Positions 27,916 to 37,944 of a stretch of DNA of 64,000 nt are shown here, piece by piece. The notes under the pieces are model-generated. The model was not told the DNA's origin and searched no databases. It saw only the letters and a list, made by a program, of their open reading frames with translations. This DNA is from Streptomyces sp. TG1A-8 (GTDB lineage: Bacteria > Actinomycetota > Actinomycetes > Streptomycetales > Streptomycetaceae): assembly GCF_030499535.1 (NCBI RefSeq), contig NZ_JASTLB010000001.1:5518001-5582000 (forward strand). The letters are read 5' to 3'. A program made the translations under genes and the position numbers. The number at the start of each line of letters is the position of its first letter. The first letter of the stretch is position 1.

Positions 27916-28311
27916 TCACACGCCTCGGCGCGGACCGGGCGGCAGTGCCGCCGGAACGTGGTGCATCCCGGTGTCCTGCTGCCGCCCGAGCGCACCGACC
28001 CGCTGCCACTGCGGCGGCTGCTGCTGCTGACCGCCGCCGTGGCGGGCGCTCTGGGCCCCGGCGCTGTAGGCGCCGTAGACGTTCGCGCGGTAGGAGCCGG
28101 TGCCGTGCGGGGCGTGCCCGAAGGTGTTGAACCCCAGCTCCTCCTCACCGCTGCGGTCGCCCGGCAGCGTGCGGAAGGTCTTGACCCACTCCGCGTAGAG
28201 CCGGTCGTAGATCGGCGTGGCCGAGGGGCCGCCCGGAGCCTCCTGCGCCGACCGGGCGGGGGGAACGGAGGAGAAGGCGGGCCGGTGCGGAGGAGTGTCG
28301 TATGCGTGCAC
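27916..28311 (-). CDS. Conserved hypothetical protein
   Basis: A 131-residue protein with no recognised domain. The N-terminus is Pro/Ser rich, the middle has a compact segment (PIYDRLYAEWVKTFRTLPGD), and the C-terminal part is Gly/Gln/Ser rich with GTGSYRANVYGAYSA and ends VPAALPPGPRRGV. No signal peptide or membrane segment. GTG at 28311. I recall similar proteins in this position in other Streptomyces, which supports coding. It faces der across the long hairpin. Confidence 0.7.
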   Translation of the reverse strand: MHAYDTPPHRPAFSSVPPARSAQEAPGGPSATPIYDRLYAEWVKTFRTLPGDRSGEEELGFNTFGHAPHGTGSYRANVYGAYSAGAQSARHGGGQQQQPPQWQRVGALGRQQDTGMHHVPAALPPGPRRGV

Positions 28312-28378
28312 GTATGTCCAAACGACCGGGTCCGCAAAGGGATGCGGTCCGGGCGGCGGGGCTCGCGGCCGGGCGCCG

Positions 28379-29152
28379 TCAGGTGCCCGCGAGGGGCAGC
28401 GCCGCCGCCACCAGCTGGCCGTTCGCCGCCGCCCTGTCGAGGGAGGCGCGCAGCAGGTCCTCCCGCGGCTGCCGTCCGATGGACCCCACCGGCGCCGCGA
28501 ACATCAGCACCTGCTGACGCTTGTTGGCGGCCGCCCGCCAGTCGTTCGTGGCCTGCAGCGGCTGGTGGGCCTGCCACCAGGCGACCGGCCGGCCGCCGTG
28601 CACGTCGGGCTGGAGCACCGCGTGCAGCTGACCCGCGGCCAGCAGCACCGACCAGCCGTGCAGGACCGGCGGAACGGACGTCAGCCCGGTCACCGGCATG
28701 AAGCCCTGCTCGATGAGCAGGGGCAGGAAGTCGTCGCCGGCCCCGAAGGATCCCGGGCGGGCGATGGGGGCGGTCGGCTCGACCACGAGCGCGGGGTGCA
28801 GTTCGCCCTCGATCAGGACGAGCCCGCTGGTCACGCCGAGCACGGCCTGCTCGGGGACGGTCCGGGGCGGCTCGGCGGCGTCGCCGATGGAGCGGACGGC
28901 GCCCTGCAACTGCTCCTCGGTGACCTGGACGACCTGCGAGGGCAGGCAGCCGGCGTGGGCGAAGGCGAGGACGGCGGTCTCGTCGCCGACGAACAGAACG
29001 GTGCTGGTGCGCTCCTGCTCGGAGTCGCCCGGGGTGCGGCAGGACGTGCAGTCGTAACCGCCCGGGGCGTTCTCTCCGGCGAGCAGCCGGTCGGCTTCTT
29101 CGTCGCCGATCTCGGCGCGTACGGCGTCGCTGACGTCGAGCATGCGCGGCAC
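28379..29152 (-). CDS. Conserved hypothetical protein with CxxC motif
   Basis: A 257-residue soluble protein of unknown function. A CxxC pair occurs in YDCTSCRTPGD near residues 34-37, and the rest alternates short hydrophobic strands (VLFVGDETAVLAFAHAGC, LVLIEGELHPALVV) with polar loops. GTG at 29152 is preceded by GGGAG at six bases. An in-frame ATG three codons later is an alternative. It is upstream of, and transcribed towards, the smaller hypothetical gene, so the two may form an operon. Confidence 0.75.
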   Translation of the reverse strand: MPRMLDVSDAVRAEIGDEEADRLLAGENAPGGYDCTSCRTPGDSEQERTSTVLFVGDETAVLAFAHAGCLPSQVVQVTEEQLQGAVRSIGDAAEPPRTVPEQAVLGVTSGLVLIEGELHPALVVEPTAPIARPGSFGAGDDFLPLLIEQGFMPVTGLTSVPPVLHGWSVLLAAGQLHAVLQPDVHGGRPVAWWQAHQPLQATNDWRAAANKRQQVLMFAAPVGSIGRQPREDLLRASLDRAAANGQLVAAALPLAGT

Positions 29153-29494
29153 GGTGGCTCCCTCGGGATGCGGTGCTGGGCCGGCCGGGTGGCTACCGGC
29201 CGCTGAGCGCCAGGGGGTTCGGGCTCATGAAGGAGACAACGGGCGTCCTGTGGTGGGGGTCACGCCCCGGCACGAACGGAATCGAACCACCCGGCGCGCA
29301 GGGTCACCCCCGCCCCGGAATCGGCCACGCACCGTCAACTCCGCGCGTACCGCGGGGGTCTGAACGGGTGAAGTGGCTCACACGCCGTCGCGACGTGTGA
29401 TCGAAAAATCATGAAATCAGGGTATAAAGGTGCTGGCCGGAAATCGACGATACCGGCAGTAACACGCAACTGGCCTGGAATGACGAGGAGTTGG
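29153..29494. other. Intergenic region without a gene
   Basis: No coding region supported. A tRNA-like T-loop string near 29280 on the minus strand does not form a tRNA. The last 100 bases are AT-richer and lead into the transglycosylase promoter. Confidence 0.4.
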
Positions 29495-30335
<841 letters not shown>

Positions 30336-30361
30336 CGGGAGCCCGGCGCCGGGCACCCGGC

Positions 30362-30895
30362 GGGGGACGGTCGGTCGCCGCTGCGGTGCCCCTTCGGCTC
30401 GGGCTGCGGCGCCTGTGCCGCGTACTCCGGGTGGTGCAGGTCGAACGCGGGGGACTCGGAGCGGATGCGCGCCAGGGTGACGAAGTTGTGCCGGGGCCGC
30501 CGGCCGTGAGCAGCGAGCCCGGCACGATCGGGCCGCCGAACAGGAACAGCCAGGACGAGACGGCGTGTTCAACCGCGGGAACGCCACGTCCGGCGCGCCG
30601 ATCCGCAGCGGCATCAGCTCGTTGGCGAAGCCCGGTGCCGGGAACAGCGGCATGATCGTGCCGTGCAGCGTGAACGGCTGGTCGTACTGCTCGCCGTTCG
30701 TGATCTGCGGGCCCGGCCGGGCGAGCTCGGCGCGCATCGTCAGCGCCGTCACGCCGGCGGCCGGGAAGAGCACGAAGGACGTGATCAGGCGGAGGTGGCC
30801 GGTCCCCTTGCGGTCCGTGGTGATGGGCCACTCCACCACCAGGCGGCCGGGCCGCCGCCCGCCGCGCACCGGTTCCGCCGCCCCCACGGTCCCGG
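30362..30895 (-). pseudogene. ctaD: Decayed cytochrome c oxidase subunit I gene (ctaD)
   Basis: On the minus strand, three disconnected pieces of CtaD are recognisable. The N-terminal part includes LITSFVLFPAAGVTALTMRA, ELARPG, EQYDQPFTLHGTIM, FANELMPLRIGAPDVAFPRL. In a second frame follows SSWLFLFGGPIVPGSLLT. In a third frame is the C-terminal signature RPRHNFVTLARIRSESPAFD then LHHPEYAAQ. A normal CtaD is about 560 residues; here roughly 400 central residues, including all haem and copper ligand helices, are missing and frames are shifted. It is clearly non-functional and must be an extra copy. Confidence 0.85.
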
Positions 30896-31327
30896 TCCCC
30901 AACGCCCGCCCCTTCGTTCCTCGCGCCCGGGTCCGCCACGGCACGCGTACCCGCGGGCCGGTCCCGTGGTGCTCGCGCGGGCGCGGTCCGGCAGCGGTGC
31001 ACGGCGGTCGTGTGCGGAATCCGTGAATTTCTCATGCGGCACCGGCCGCCACCGCGCCGACCGGATTCCGCGGGGAATCGCGCCCGGACCCGCGCCGGTC
31101 CCCACGGCGGCACTTTCCACCGGACAATAAGAGGGGGCGGCCCGACACGCGGAAATCCTGTTCACTTACCCCCGGAAGCGGTACGGAAACCCCCGTACGT
31201 GTGACGGAGTTCGCGGAAACGGATACCGGGAACCTGTGACAGAAGTGTGACAGGGCGGGGACGCGGAAGGCCGGCTCCGGCCCGGCCGCGGCTTCCGCCG
31301 CCGCCGGATGCCGCCTAGCGTGGCCGC
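30896..31327. other. Intergenic region without a gene
   Basis: Between the start of the ctaD remnant and the I78 inhibitor gene. I see no gene and no strong hairpin. The centre (31020-31150) is somewhat AT-richer and may hold the promoter of the inhibitor gene. Confidence 0.35.
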
Positions 31328-31543
31328 ATGGCACCGATTCCCACTCCGCCAGCGGAGCCCCAGGACAGCCCCGACGGATACGTCGGCCTCGACGCCGCGC
31401 ACGCCGAGCGGCTCGCCCGGGAGCGGGGGTGGCCGACGGTGCGATCGCTGCCGCCGGGCGCGATCATCACCATGGAGTACCGGGCGGGCCGGCTGAACTT
31501 CGAGGTGCGCGACGGCCGGGTGGCCCGTGCCTGGAAGGGTTAA
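31328..31543 (+). CDS. Small I78-family peptidase-inhibitor-like protein
   Basis: A 71-residue protein. YVGLDAAHAERLARERGW, then TVRSLPPGAIITMEYRAGRL and NFEVRDGRVARAWKG match the pattern of inhibitor I78 family proteins, whose members inhibit serine proteases or lie near secreted proteases. No signal peptide is visible, so it would be cytoplasmic. ATG at 31328. Two hairpins follow the stop codon. Confidence 0.82.
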   Translation: MAPIPTPPAEPQDSPDGYVGLDAAHAERLARERGWPTVRSLPPGAIITMEYRAGRLNFEVRDGRVARAWKG

Positions 31544-31548
31544 CGCCC

Positions 31549-31583
31549 CCGGCGGTGCGGGCCGGACGGGCCCGCACCGCCGG
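31549..31583 (+). terminator. First of two tandem hairpins
   Basis: A perfect 15-bp stem, arms 31549-31563 and 31569-31583 with a 5-base loop, starting six bases after the I78 gene stop. Confidence 0.75.
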
Positions 31584-31596
31584 GTGGGAACCGTCA

Positions 31597-31640
31597 CGGC
31601 GAAGGCCCCGTCCCTCCGACGGGGGACGGGGCCTTCGCCG
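31597..31640. terminator. Second tandem hairpin, between convergent genes
   Basis: A perfect 18-bp stem, arms 31597-31614 and 31623-31640 with an 8-base loop. It stands between the I78 gene and the convergent PAP2 phosphatase gene and may act on both strands. Confidence 0.8.
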
Positions 31641-31692
31641 CCGCGGCGACGGGGCTTGGTCGTGCGCACCGGGTCCCGCCGCCGCGGTGCCG

Positions 31693-32733
31693 TCAGCCGC
31701 CCGTCAGGGGGCGGGCCGACGGAGAGGTGCCGCGCGGCAGGCGGTCGGCGTGCGGCGGGCGGCGGCTGCCCGCCGGGGTGACCGGGGTGCGCTCCGAACG
31801 GGTCGTGTGCGGCCCCGGGGCCAGGTGCGCCGGGGCCAGGTGCGCCGGGGCCCGGGGAGCGCGGCCCGACGACACCGGCTCGCGTGCCGGCGGGGACTGC
31901 TCGGCCGGCGCGCTGCGCGGCTTGACCACCACCGGGGTGACCGGCATGGCCGGAACCGGTGCCGTGCGTCCGCGGCGGGCGCGCCAGCGGTCACGCAGGT
32001 CGAACAGGGTGGTCTCGGCCCTGGTGATGAGCGGCTCGAACCACGGCAGGGCGAGCAGGATCAGCAGACCCGCGGCCCAGCCCAGCAGTACGTCGCTCAG
32101 CCAGTGCGTACCGAGGTAGACGGTGGTGAGGCCGACGCCGAGCGAGGTGACCGCCGACAGGGCGGACAGCCAGCGCCGCGCCCGCGGGCTGGAGGCCAGG
32201 TAGGCCAGGATTCCCCAGGTCACGACCGCGTTGGCGGTGTGGCCGCTGGGAAATATGTCGCCGCCCAGGCCCATCTCGTTGGAGCCGATCACGGTCGCGT
32301 AGTGCGGACCGAGCCGCCCCATGCCGATCTTGGCGGCGCCGACCGTGATGTTCAGCAGCAGCAGGGAGGCGGCCAGCGTCAGCAGCGGGCGGAGGGTGTG
32401 CTGGCGCCAGGAGCGCCAGCCGAGCCAGGCCGCGACCATCACGGCGGTGGGGCCGCGCTGGCCGAGCACCACGTAGTAGTCGAGGAAGGCGTGGATCTCG
32501 GGCCACTGCTGGTACGGCCGGAAGAACATGACCTGCCAGTCGAGCCGGACCAGCCACGAGGTGATCACCACGGCCCACACGATCGCCAGGTAAAAGGCGA
32601 GGGTCGCGGTGAACAGCACGACCCGGTGCCGGCTCATCCTGGGCACATCGATGTGAGCCGGTCGTTCCGGCTCACGGTCCAGTCTGGCGAACACCCGGTC
32701 CAGACGCCGGGTGAGGTTTCGTTCGGTACGCAC
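31693..32733 (-). CDS. PAP2-family membrane phosphatase
   Basis: A 346-residue integral membrane protein with about six helices. The three phosphatase motifs are visible: KIGMGRLGPHYA (a KX6RP variant, with Gly-Pro order changed), GDIFPSGHTANAV, and TVYLGTHWLSDVLLG with the catalytic His and Asp. Such enzymes dephosphorylate phosphatidate or undecaprenyl pyrophosphate at the membrane. The C-terminal 100 residues are a Pro/Ala/Arg-rich cytoplasmic tail with a short repeat, APAHLAPAHLAP. ATG at 32733. Substrate is not determined. Confidence 0.88.
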   Translation of the reverse strand: MRTERNLTRRLDRVFARLDREPERPAHIDVPRMSRHRVVLFTATLAFYLAIVWAVVITSWLVRLDWQVMFFRPYQQWPEIHAFLDYYVVLGQRGPTAVMVAAWLGWRSWRQHTLRPLLTLAASLLLLNITVGAAKIGMGRLGPHYATVIGSNEMGLGGDIFPSGHTANAVVTWGILAYLASSPRARRWLSALSAVTSLGVGLTTVYLGTHWLSDVLLGWAAGLLILLALPWFEPLITRAETTLFDLRDRWRARRGRTAPVPAMPVTPVVVKPRSAPAEQSPPAREPVSSGRAPRAPAHLAPAHLAPGPHTTRSERTPVTPAGSRRPPHADRLPRGTSPSARPLTGG

Positions 32734-32970
32734 CCAATCGACGTTACAGCGAGTGAGCTGTGGGCCCGGTCGAAACAGCGGCTTTGTGATGACGATGTGA
32801 TGTGGGAAACCTCTCAGGAGTGCTTCGAATTCCTGAGAATCCGCAATCCTGTGCGGCTGGTTCCTGCAATTCCTTTGATCATGCCGGAGTCGGTTTTATG
32901 CCACTTATGAATTCGTTCACCGAATGATCGGCTGGATTTCTCCGGCCGCTCACACACCGTGAGAGCCCGG

Positions 32971-34257
32971 TCAGGGCGGACCGGAGCCGTTCAGCCAGAA
33001 GGCGCCGTAGGCCGCGGCGAGGACGGCTGTGCCTGTTGTGACCAGCGCGAACCGGGCGCCGCGCAGCCGGGCGAGGGCCTGGGCCACGGGGAACAGCAGC
33101 GGGAAGGCGGGCAGCAGCAGGCGCGGCTTGGAGCCGAAGTAGCCCGACGCGCACAGGGCGAGCGCGAGGACGACACCCGTGTACACCAGCAGTTCCACGG
33201 GCTGGCGCCGGCGGACGCCGGCCATGTACAGCCGGATCAGGAGGGCGACCCCGGCGACCAGGCCCGCGCCCGCGAGGGCCGACGGAAACGACGTGAACTT
33301 GCCGGCGGTGAAGCGGGCGAAGGCGTACCCGCCGTCGAACCCGTTGCGCCACCCGGCCTGCACGTCCAGGTACCCGAGCGGCCCCCCGCCGGTGTGGTGC
33401 CCGACCCACAGCACGTAACCGGCGGCGCCCAGCGGGGCGAGGAGCATGCCGAGGGCACGGCGCCGGACGGGGGCACGGGGTGCCTCCCGTGCGCCTGCCC
33501 GAGCGCAGGGCGCCCCGGTCTGCCCGGGTGCGCCCCGCGCGGACGGGACACGCCCGGCCTCCGCCGGAAAGGGGGCGCGCCCGCCGCCCCGCGCGCCGTG
33601 CCCGTGGCGCGCGCTTCGCTCCCGCACGAACGGGGCCACCCCCGCCGCCCACACCGCCGCGACCACCGCGAGCCCCACCGGCCGGGTCAGCCCGGCCAGC
33701 GCGGCCAGGGCGCCCGCCCCCACCCACCGGCCGGTCAGCACCGCGTACAGCGACCACGCGGCCAGCGCCGTGAAGAGGGACTCGCTGTACGCCATCGACT
33801 GCACGATCCCGACCGGCAGCACCGCCCACAGCAGCACCGCGCAGACTCCCGCCCGGGGCCCGTACACCCACTCCGCGACCGCGAAGATGCCACCGGCGGC
33901 GGCGAGCGAGGCGAGCAGGCTCACGACGAAGCCCGCGTCCGCGTACGACAGCGGCGTGAGCGCGTGCAGCAGCCGCTCCAGCCACGGCAGCAACGGGAAG
34001 AAGGCCAGGTCGGAGTGGACGTCGCCGTTCGGCAGCCGCACCTCGTGGCCGTACCCGGCTCCGGCCACCCGCGCGTACCACAGCGCGTCCCAGCGCGCGG
34101 TGAGCAGCGTGTACGCGCTCGTGCCGCGCGCCGTGCTCCACACCGCGAGCACCGCCAGGCCCAGGGCGCGGATCGCCGCGTACCCGAGGAGGGCCGGGGT
34201 CGCCCGGCGCGGGAGTGCGGCGCGGGGCGCGGCCGCGCGCCGTCCAGGATCGGTCAC
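32971..34257 (-). CDS. Polytopic membrane protein, PIG-V-like mannosyltransferase
   Basis: A 428-residue protein with about ten hydrophobic segments. RWDALWYARVAGAGYGHEV in the first external loop and AYSESLFTALAAWSLYAVLTG match GPI mannosyltransferase 2 (PIG-V) type GT-C enzymes, which use polyprenyl-phosphate mannose. A long basic, Ala/Gly/Pro-rich loop (about residues 210-265) between membrane segments looks like a lineage-specific insert. GTG at 34257. The acceptor is unknown; a role in protein or lipid mannosylation is inferred. Confidence 0.82.
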   Translation of the reverse strand: MTDPGRRAAAPRAALPRRATPALLGYAAIRALGLAVLAVWSTARGTSAYTLLTARWDALWYARVAGAGYGHEVRLPNGDVHSDLAFFPLLPWLERLLHALTPLSYADAGFVVSLLASLAAAGGIFAVAEWVYGPRAGVCAVLLWAVLPVGIVQSMAYSESLFTALAAWSLYAVLTGRWVGAGALAALAGLTRPVGLAVVAAVWAAGVAPFVRERSARHGHGARGGGRAPFPAEAGRVPSARGAPGQTGAPCARAGAREAPRAPVRRRALGMLLAPLGAAGYVLWVGHHTGGGPLGYLDVQAGWRNGFDGGYAFARFTAGKFTSFPSALAGAGLVAGVALLIRLYMAGVRRRQPVELLVYTGVVLALALCASGYFGSKPRLLLPAFPLLFPVAQALARLRGARFALVTTGTAVLAAAYGAFWLNGSGPP

Positions 34258-34512
34258 GGGCCCGATTATCGACCGGCCGGGGAGCCGGGCCGTCCGTCGG
34301 GGCGCGGCCCGGGACGGGCGGTGGCGCACGCCACACCGGTTCGGCCGGACGGGTGAGAGGTCCGCCACGTGCCCGCGCGGCGGACTCGCGTACGCTGACC
34401 AGTCACCCGCGCGGGGTCGCGCGGGCCGGAGACACCGCCTGACCGGCCGTACGGCAGGGGGCCCCGCCCCGCCGGTCCGCCGCACGCGAGGGATCACCTG
34501 GGAGGTACGCGC

Positions 34513-36156
34513 ATGTCCGGGACGACCACGGCTGCCGCAGGGCCGCGCCGCCGGGCGGCCGGGGCCGGCGCGAGCCGCTGGGCCGTCCTCGTCGTCCTCT
34601 GCGTGAGCCTGCTGCTCGTCGCCCTCGACGCGACCGTGCTGCACGTGGCGGTCCCCGCCGTCACCGAGGACCTCAGGCCCGGCGCCGTGGAACTGCTCTG
34701 GATCGTCGACGTCTACCCGCTGGTGTGCGCCTCGCTGCTGATCCTGTTCGGCACGCTGGGCGACCGCGTCGGACGCAGGCGCGTCCTGCTGCTCGGCTAC
34801 GCCCTGTTCGGCGTCGCCTCCGCCGCGGCCGCCTTCGCGCCGAGCGCCCGGACGCTGATCCTCGCCCGGGCGCTGCTCGGCGCCGGCGGCGCGATGATCA
34901 TGCCCGCGACCCTGTCGATCCTCCGCCAGGTCTTCCCCGACCGGCGCGAGCGGGCGCTCGCGATCGGCATCTGGAGCGCGGTCGCCGCCGTCGGCGCGGC
35001 GGTCGGCCCACTGCTCGGCGGCTTCCTGCTGGAGCACTTCTGGTGGGGTTCGGTCTTCCTGGTCAACATCCCGCTGATGCTGGTGAGCCTGCCGGTCGGG
35101 CGGATCCTGCTACCCGAGTCGCGCGGCGGAGGCGACGGTCCGTGGGACGTGACCGGCGCGCTCATGGCGGCGGCCGGTCTGTTCGGCGCCGTCCTCGGCG
35201 TCAAGCGGATCGGCGGCGGCGAGCCGCCGGCCGGCCCCCTGACCCTCGGGCCGCTGCTGGCCGGCGCGGCCCTCCTCCTGCTCTTCGTACGGCGTCAGCG
35301 CCGGCGCCCGCACCCGCTGGTCGACCTGCGGATGTTCCGCCGCCCGGCGTTCAGCACCTCGGTGGGCTGCATCGTGCTGGCGATGCTCGCGCTGGTCGGC
35401 CTGGAGCTGATCGCGGCGCAGTACCTGCAGCTGGTGCTCGGCCTGTCGCCGCTGCGGACCGGCCTCAGGCTGCTGCCGCTGACCGTCGCGGCGATGGCGG
35501 CGGGTCTCGCGGGCGCGCGGATGCTGCGCCGCTTCGGGCCGCGCCGGATGGTCTGCTGCGGTTTCTGCCTCACCGCCGCGGCCGTCGTCGCGCTCACGGC
35601 GATGGGCGGCGGCGACGACCCGGCCCTGCTGCTCGGCGGTTTCGTGCTGCTCGGCTTCGGTCTGGAGACGACCCTGTTCGGGGCGTACGAGTCGATGCTC
35701 AGCGAGGCCCCCGTGCACCAGGCGGGCGGGGCGGCGGCGATCGGCGAGACCTCCTACCAACTGGGCGCCGGCATCGGGATCGCCCTGCTCGGCAGCGTGA
35801 TGAACGCGGCCTACGCACCCGGTCTCGCCTCGGTGCCGGGCGTGTCCCCGCGCGCGTCGGCGGCGGCCGGGCACTCGCTCGGCGAGGCCTACGAGGTCGC
35901 CGGACGCCTCGGCGGGTCCGCGGGGTCCGCCCTGCGCCGGGCGGCGCGCGACTCCTTCGTGCACGGGCTGCACGTGACCCTGCTGGTGAGCGCGGGACTG
36001 CTGCTGCTGGGTGCCGTGATGGCGCTCCGGCTGCCCCGGACCGCGCAGTGCGGGGAGCACGGGGCGGACCGGGAGGGCGGGGGGTACGGGGAGGGGGCCG
36101 CGGGGGTGGGGCTGCCGTCCCCGCGCGGGGCGGAGAAGCCGAGGGTGTCGGCCTGA
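34513..36156 (+). CDS. DHA2-family MFS drug exporter (14 TMS)
   Basis: A 547-residue transporter of the EmrB/QacA family. Motif C-like VALDATVLHVAVPAVTEDL in helix 1, motif A GTLGDRVGRRRVLLLGYALF after helix 2, and GAGGAMIMPATLSIL and GAAVGPLLGGFLLEHFWW in helices 4-5 are visible, with hydrophobic segments adding up to about 14. It should expel hydrophobic compounds by proton antiport. ATG at 34513 has GGGAGG upstream. The C-terminal 40 residues are Gly/Glu rich. No adjacent TetR regulator. Confidence 0.9.
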   Translation: MSGTTTAAAGPRRRAAGAGASRWAVLVVLCVSLLLVALDATVLHVAVPAVTEDLRPGAVELLWIVDVYPLVCASLLILFGTLGDRVGRRRVLLLGYALFGVASAAAAFAPSARTLILARALLGAGGAMIMPATLSILRQVFPDRRERALAIGIWSAVAAVGAAVGPLLGGFLLEHFWWGSVFLVNIPLMLVSLPVGRILLPESRGGGDGPWDVTGALMAAAGLFGAVLGVKRIGGGEPPAGPLTLGPLLAGAALLLLFVRRQRRRPHPLVDLRMFRRPAFSTSVGCIVLAMLALVGLELIAAQYLQLVLGLSPLRTGLRLLPLTVAAMAAGLAGARMLRRFGPRRMVCCGFCLTAAAVVALTAMGGGDDPALLLGGFVLLGFGLETTLFGAYESMLSEAPVHQAGGAAAIGETSYQLGAGIGIALLGSVMNAAYAPGLASVPGVSPRASAAAGHSLGEAYEVAGRLGGSAGSALRRAARDSFVHGLHVTLLVSAGLLLLGAVMALRLPRTAQCGEHGADREGGGYGEGAAGVGLPSPRGAEKPRVSA

Positions 36157-36210
36157 CCCCCGGCCCTGGACGTGCGGGACACCGAGCCGTAACGTCGGCC
36201 GCGGAATCGT

Positions 36211-36227
36211 AACTAGCGTTGCTAGTT
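36211..36227. promoter_or_regulatory. Perfect palindrome upstream of the acyl-CoA dehydrogenase gene
   Basis: AACTAGC (36211-36217), GTT, GCTAGTT (36221-36227): exact 7-bp arms in AT-rich sequence 53 bases before the start codon. It is a likely operator for a TetR-type or similar regulator. Confidence 0.55.
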
Positions 36228-36279
36228 TTCCTGTGTCCCGCCGCGCCTCAGCGTGCCCCAGTGTTCCGGAGGGTGTTCC

Positions 36280-37470
36280 ATGTCCGCGTCCGCGAAGTTG
36301 CCCCCGTTCGACGCCGCCGACCCGCTCGGGATCGACGACCTGCTGGACCCGGAGGACCTGGCCGTCCGGGACACCGTCCGGGGCTGGGCGGCCGACCGGG
36401 TGCTGCCCCGCGTCGCCGACTGGTACGAGAAGGGCGAGCTGCCCGTCGTCAGGGACCTCGCGCGCGAACTCGGCGCCCTCGGCGCCCTCGGCATGTCCCT
36501 GACGGGCTACGGCTGCGCGGGCGCCTCCGCCGTGCAGTACGGCCTGGCCTGCCTGGAGCTGGAGGCGGCCGACTCGGGCATCCGGTCCCTGGTCTCGGTG
36601 CAGGGCTCCCTCGCGATGTACGCGATCCACCGGTTCGGCAGCGAGGAGCAGAAGCAGGAGTGGCTGCCCCGCATGGCCGCCGGCGAGGTGATCGGCTGCT
36701 TCGGCCTCACCGAGCCCGACCACGGTTCCGACCCCGCCTCCATGCGCACCCGCGCCAGGCGGGACGGCGGCGACTGGGTGCTCGAGGGCCGCAAGATGTG
36801 GATCACCAACGGGTCCGTGGCCGGGGTCGCCGTCGTGTGGGCGCAGACGGACGACGGCATCCGCGGGTTCGTCGTGCCGGCCGGCAGCCCCGGCTTCTCG
36901 GCGCCCGAGATCAAGCACAAGTGGTCCCTGCGCGCGTCCGTCACCAGCGAACTCGTCCTGGACGGCGTACGGCTGCCCGCCACCGCCGTCCTGCCCGGGG
37001 CCACCGGCCTGCGCGGACCGCTCAGCTGCCTCTCGCACGCCCGCTACGGCATCGTCTGGGGCGCCATGGGCGCGGCGCGCAGCAGCCTCGAGGCGGCCCT
37101 GGAGTACGCGAGGACGCGGGAGCAGTTCGGGCGGCCCATCGGCGGCTTCCAGCTCACCCAGGCCAAGCTCGCCGACATGGCGGTGGAACTGCACAAGGGG
37201 ATCCTGCTCGCCCACCATCTGGGGCGGCGGATGGACGCCGGCCGCCTGCGTCCGGAGCAGGTCAGCTTCGGCAAGCTCAACAACGTCCGCGAGGCCATCG
37301 AGATCTGCCGGACGGCGCGGACGATCCTCGGTGCCAACGGGATCTCCCTCGAATACCCCGTCATGCGGCACGCGACCAACCTGGAATCGGTGCTCACCTA
37401 CGAGGGCACCGTGGAGATGCACCAGCTCGTGCTGGGCAAGGCGCTCACCGGGCAGGACGCGTTCCGGTGA
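36280..37470 (+). CDS. Acyl-CoA dehydrogenase (glutaryl-CoA dehydrogenase-like)
   Basis: A 396-residue FAD enzyme of acyl-CoA beta-oxidation. Family signatures are CFGLTEPDHGSDPASM in the flavin-binding middle domain, KMWITNGSVAGVAVVWAQ, and the C-terminal ARTILGANGISLEYPVMRH followed by YEGTVEMHQLVLGKALTG. The Glu of YEGT is the catalytic base in the glutaryl-CoA branch. ATG at 36280 follows GGAGGGTG. The substrate is inferred only from the closest subfamily. A palindromic operator candidate lies upstream. Confidence 0.93.
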   Translation: MSASAKLPPFDAADPLGIDDLLDPEDLAVRDTVRGWAADRVLPRVADWYEKGELPVVRDLARELGALGALGMSLTGYGCAGASAVQYGLACLELEAADSGIRSLVSVQGSLAMYAIHRFGSEEQKQEWLPRMAAGEVIGCFGLTEPDHGSDPASMRTRARRDGGDWVLEGRKMWITNGSVAGVAVVWAQTDDGIRGFVVPAGSPGFSAPEIKHKWSLRASVTSELVLDGVRLPATAVLPGATGLRGPLSCLSHARYGIVWGAMGAARSSLEAALEYARTREQFGRPIGGFQLTQAKLADMAVELHKGILLAHHLGRRMDAGRLRPEQVSFGKLNNVREAIEICRTARTILGANGISLEYPVMRHATNLESVLTYEGTVEMHQLVLGKALTGQDAFR

Positions 37471-37506
37471 GCCCCGGGGCGAGCGGGGCCGGTGGGCGGC
37501 CCCGGC

Positions 37507-37944
37507 TCAGCTCTGGTTGAAGAAGCCGTCCTCGCGGTGGGCCGCGGGCTCACCGCTGACGATCTGGGTGTTCGCGGGCGTCAGCAGGAAGACCCGGTTC
37601 GCGACCCGCTCGATCGTGCCTCTCAGGCCGAAGGTCAGCCCGGCCGCGAAGTCGACGACACGCTTGGCGTCGGCGGGCTCCATCGCCGTGAGGTTCATGA
37701 TGACCGGGATCCCGTCCCGGAACAGCTCGCCGATGGCGCGGGCGTCCCGGAAGCTGTCCGGGGTGACCGTGCCGATCCGCCGGCCCCTCTCCTCGGCCGT
37801 GTCCGTGGCCACCCTCACCCGGGGGTCCGTGACCCAGGCGTCCCCGGACCCGGTGCCCTCGGTGTACTCGTCGTCGTAGTAGCGCTCGTCATCGTTGTCG
37901 TCGACGAGGCCGAGCCACGCACTCGCCTTGCGTACCGATCCCAT
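37507..37944 (-). CDS. sflA: SepF-like cell division protein (SflA type)
   Basis: A 145-residue SepF-family protein. The N-terminal membrane-targeting helix is [20 protein letters not shown], followed by an acidic linker ([11 protein letters not shown]). The SepF core then has [60 protein letters not shown]. SepF anchors FtsZ at the membrane. Streptomyces has one SepF in the division cluster and two SepF-like paralogs; the position beside a DUF5685 gene fits the one named SflA in S. coelicolor, from memory. ATG at 37944 follows GAGAGGAGG. Confidence 0.88.
   Translation of the reverse strand: MGSVRKASAWLGLVDDNDDERYYDDEYTEGTGSGDAWVTDPRVRVATDTAEERGRRIGTVTPDSFRDARAIGELFRDGIPVIMNLTAMEPADAKRVVDFAAGLTFGLRGTIERVANRVFLLTPANTQIVSGEPAAHREDGFFNQS

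Noticed and set aside
29270..29330. tRNA-like T-loop string (GGTTCGATTCC on the minus strand)
   Set aside because: The flanking 5-base segments (GGTGG and CCGTT) do not pair, and no anticodon or D arm can be placed.
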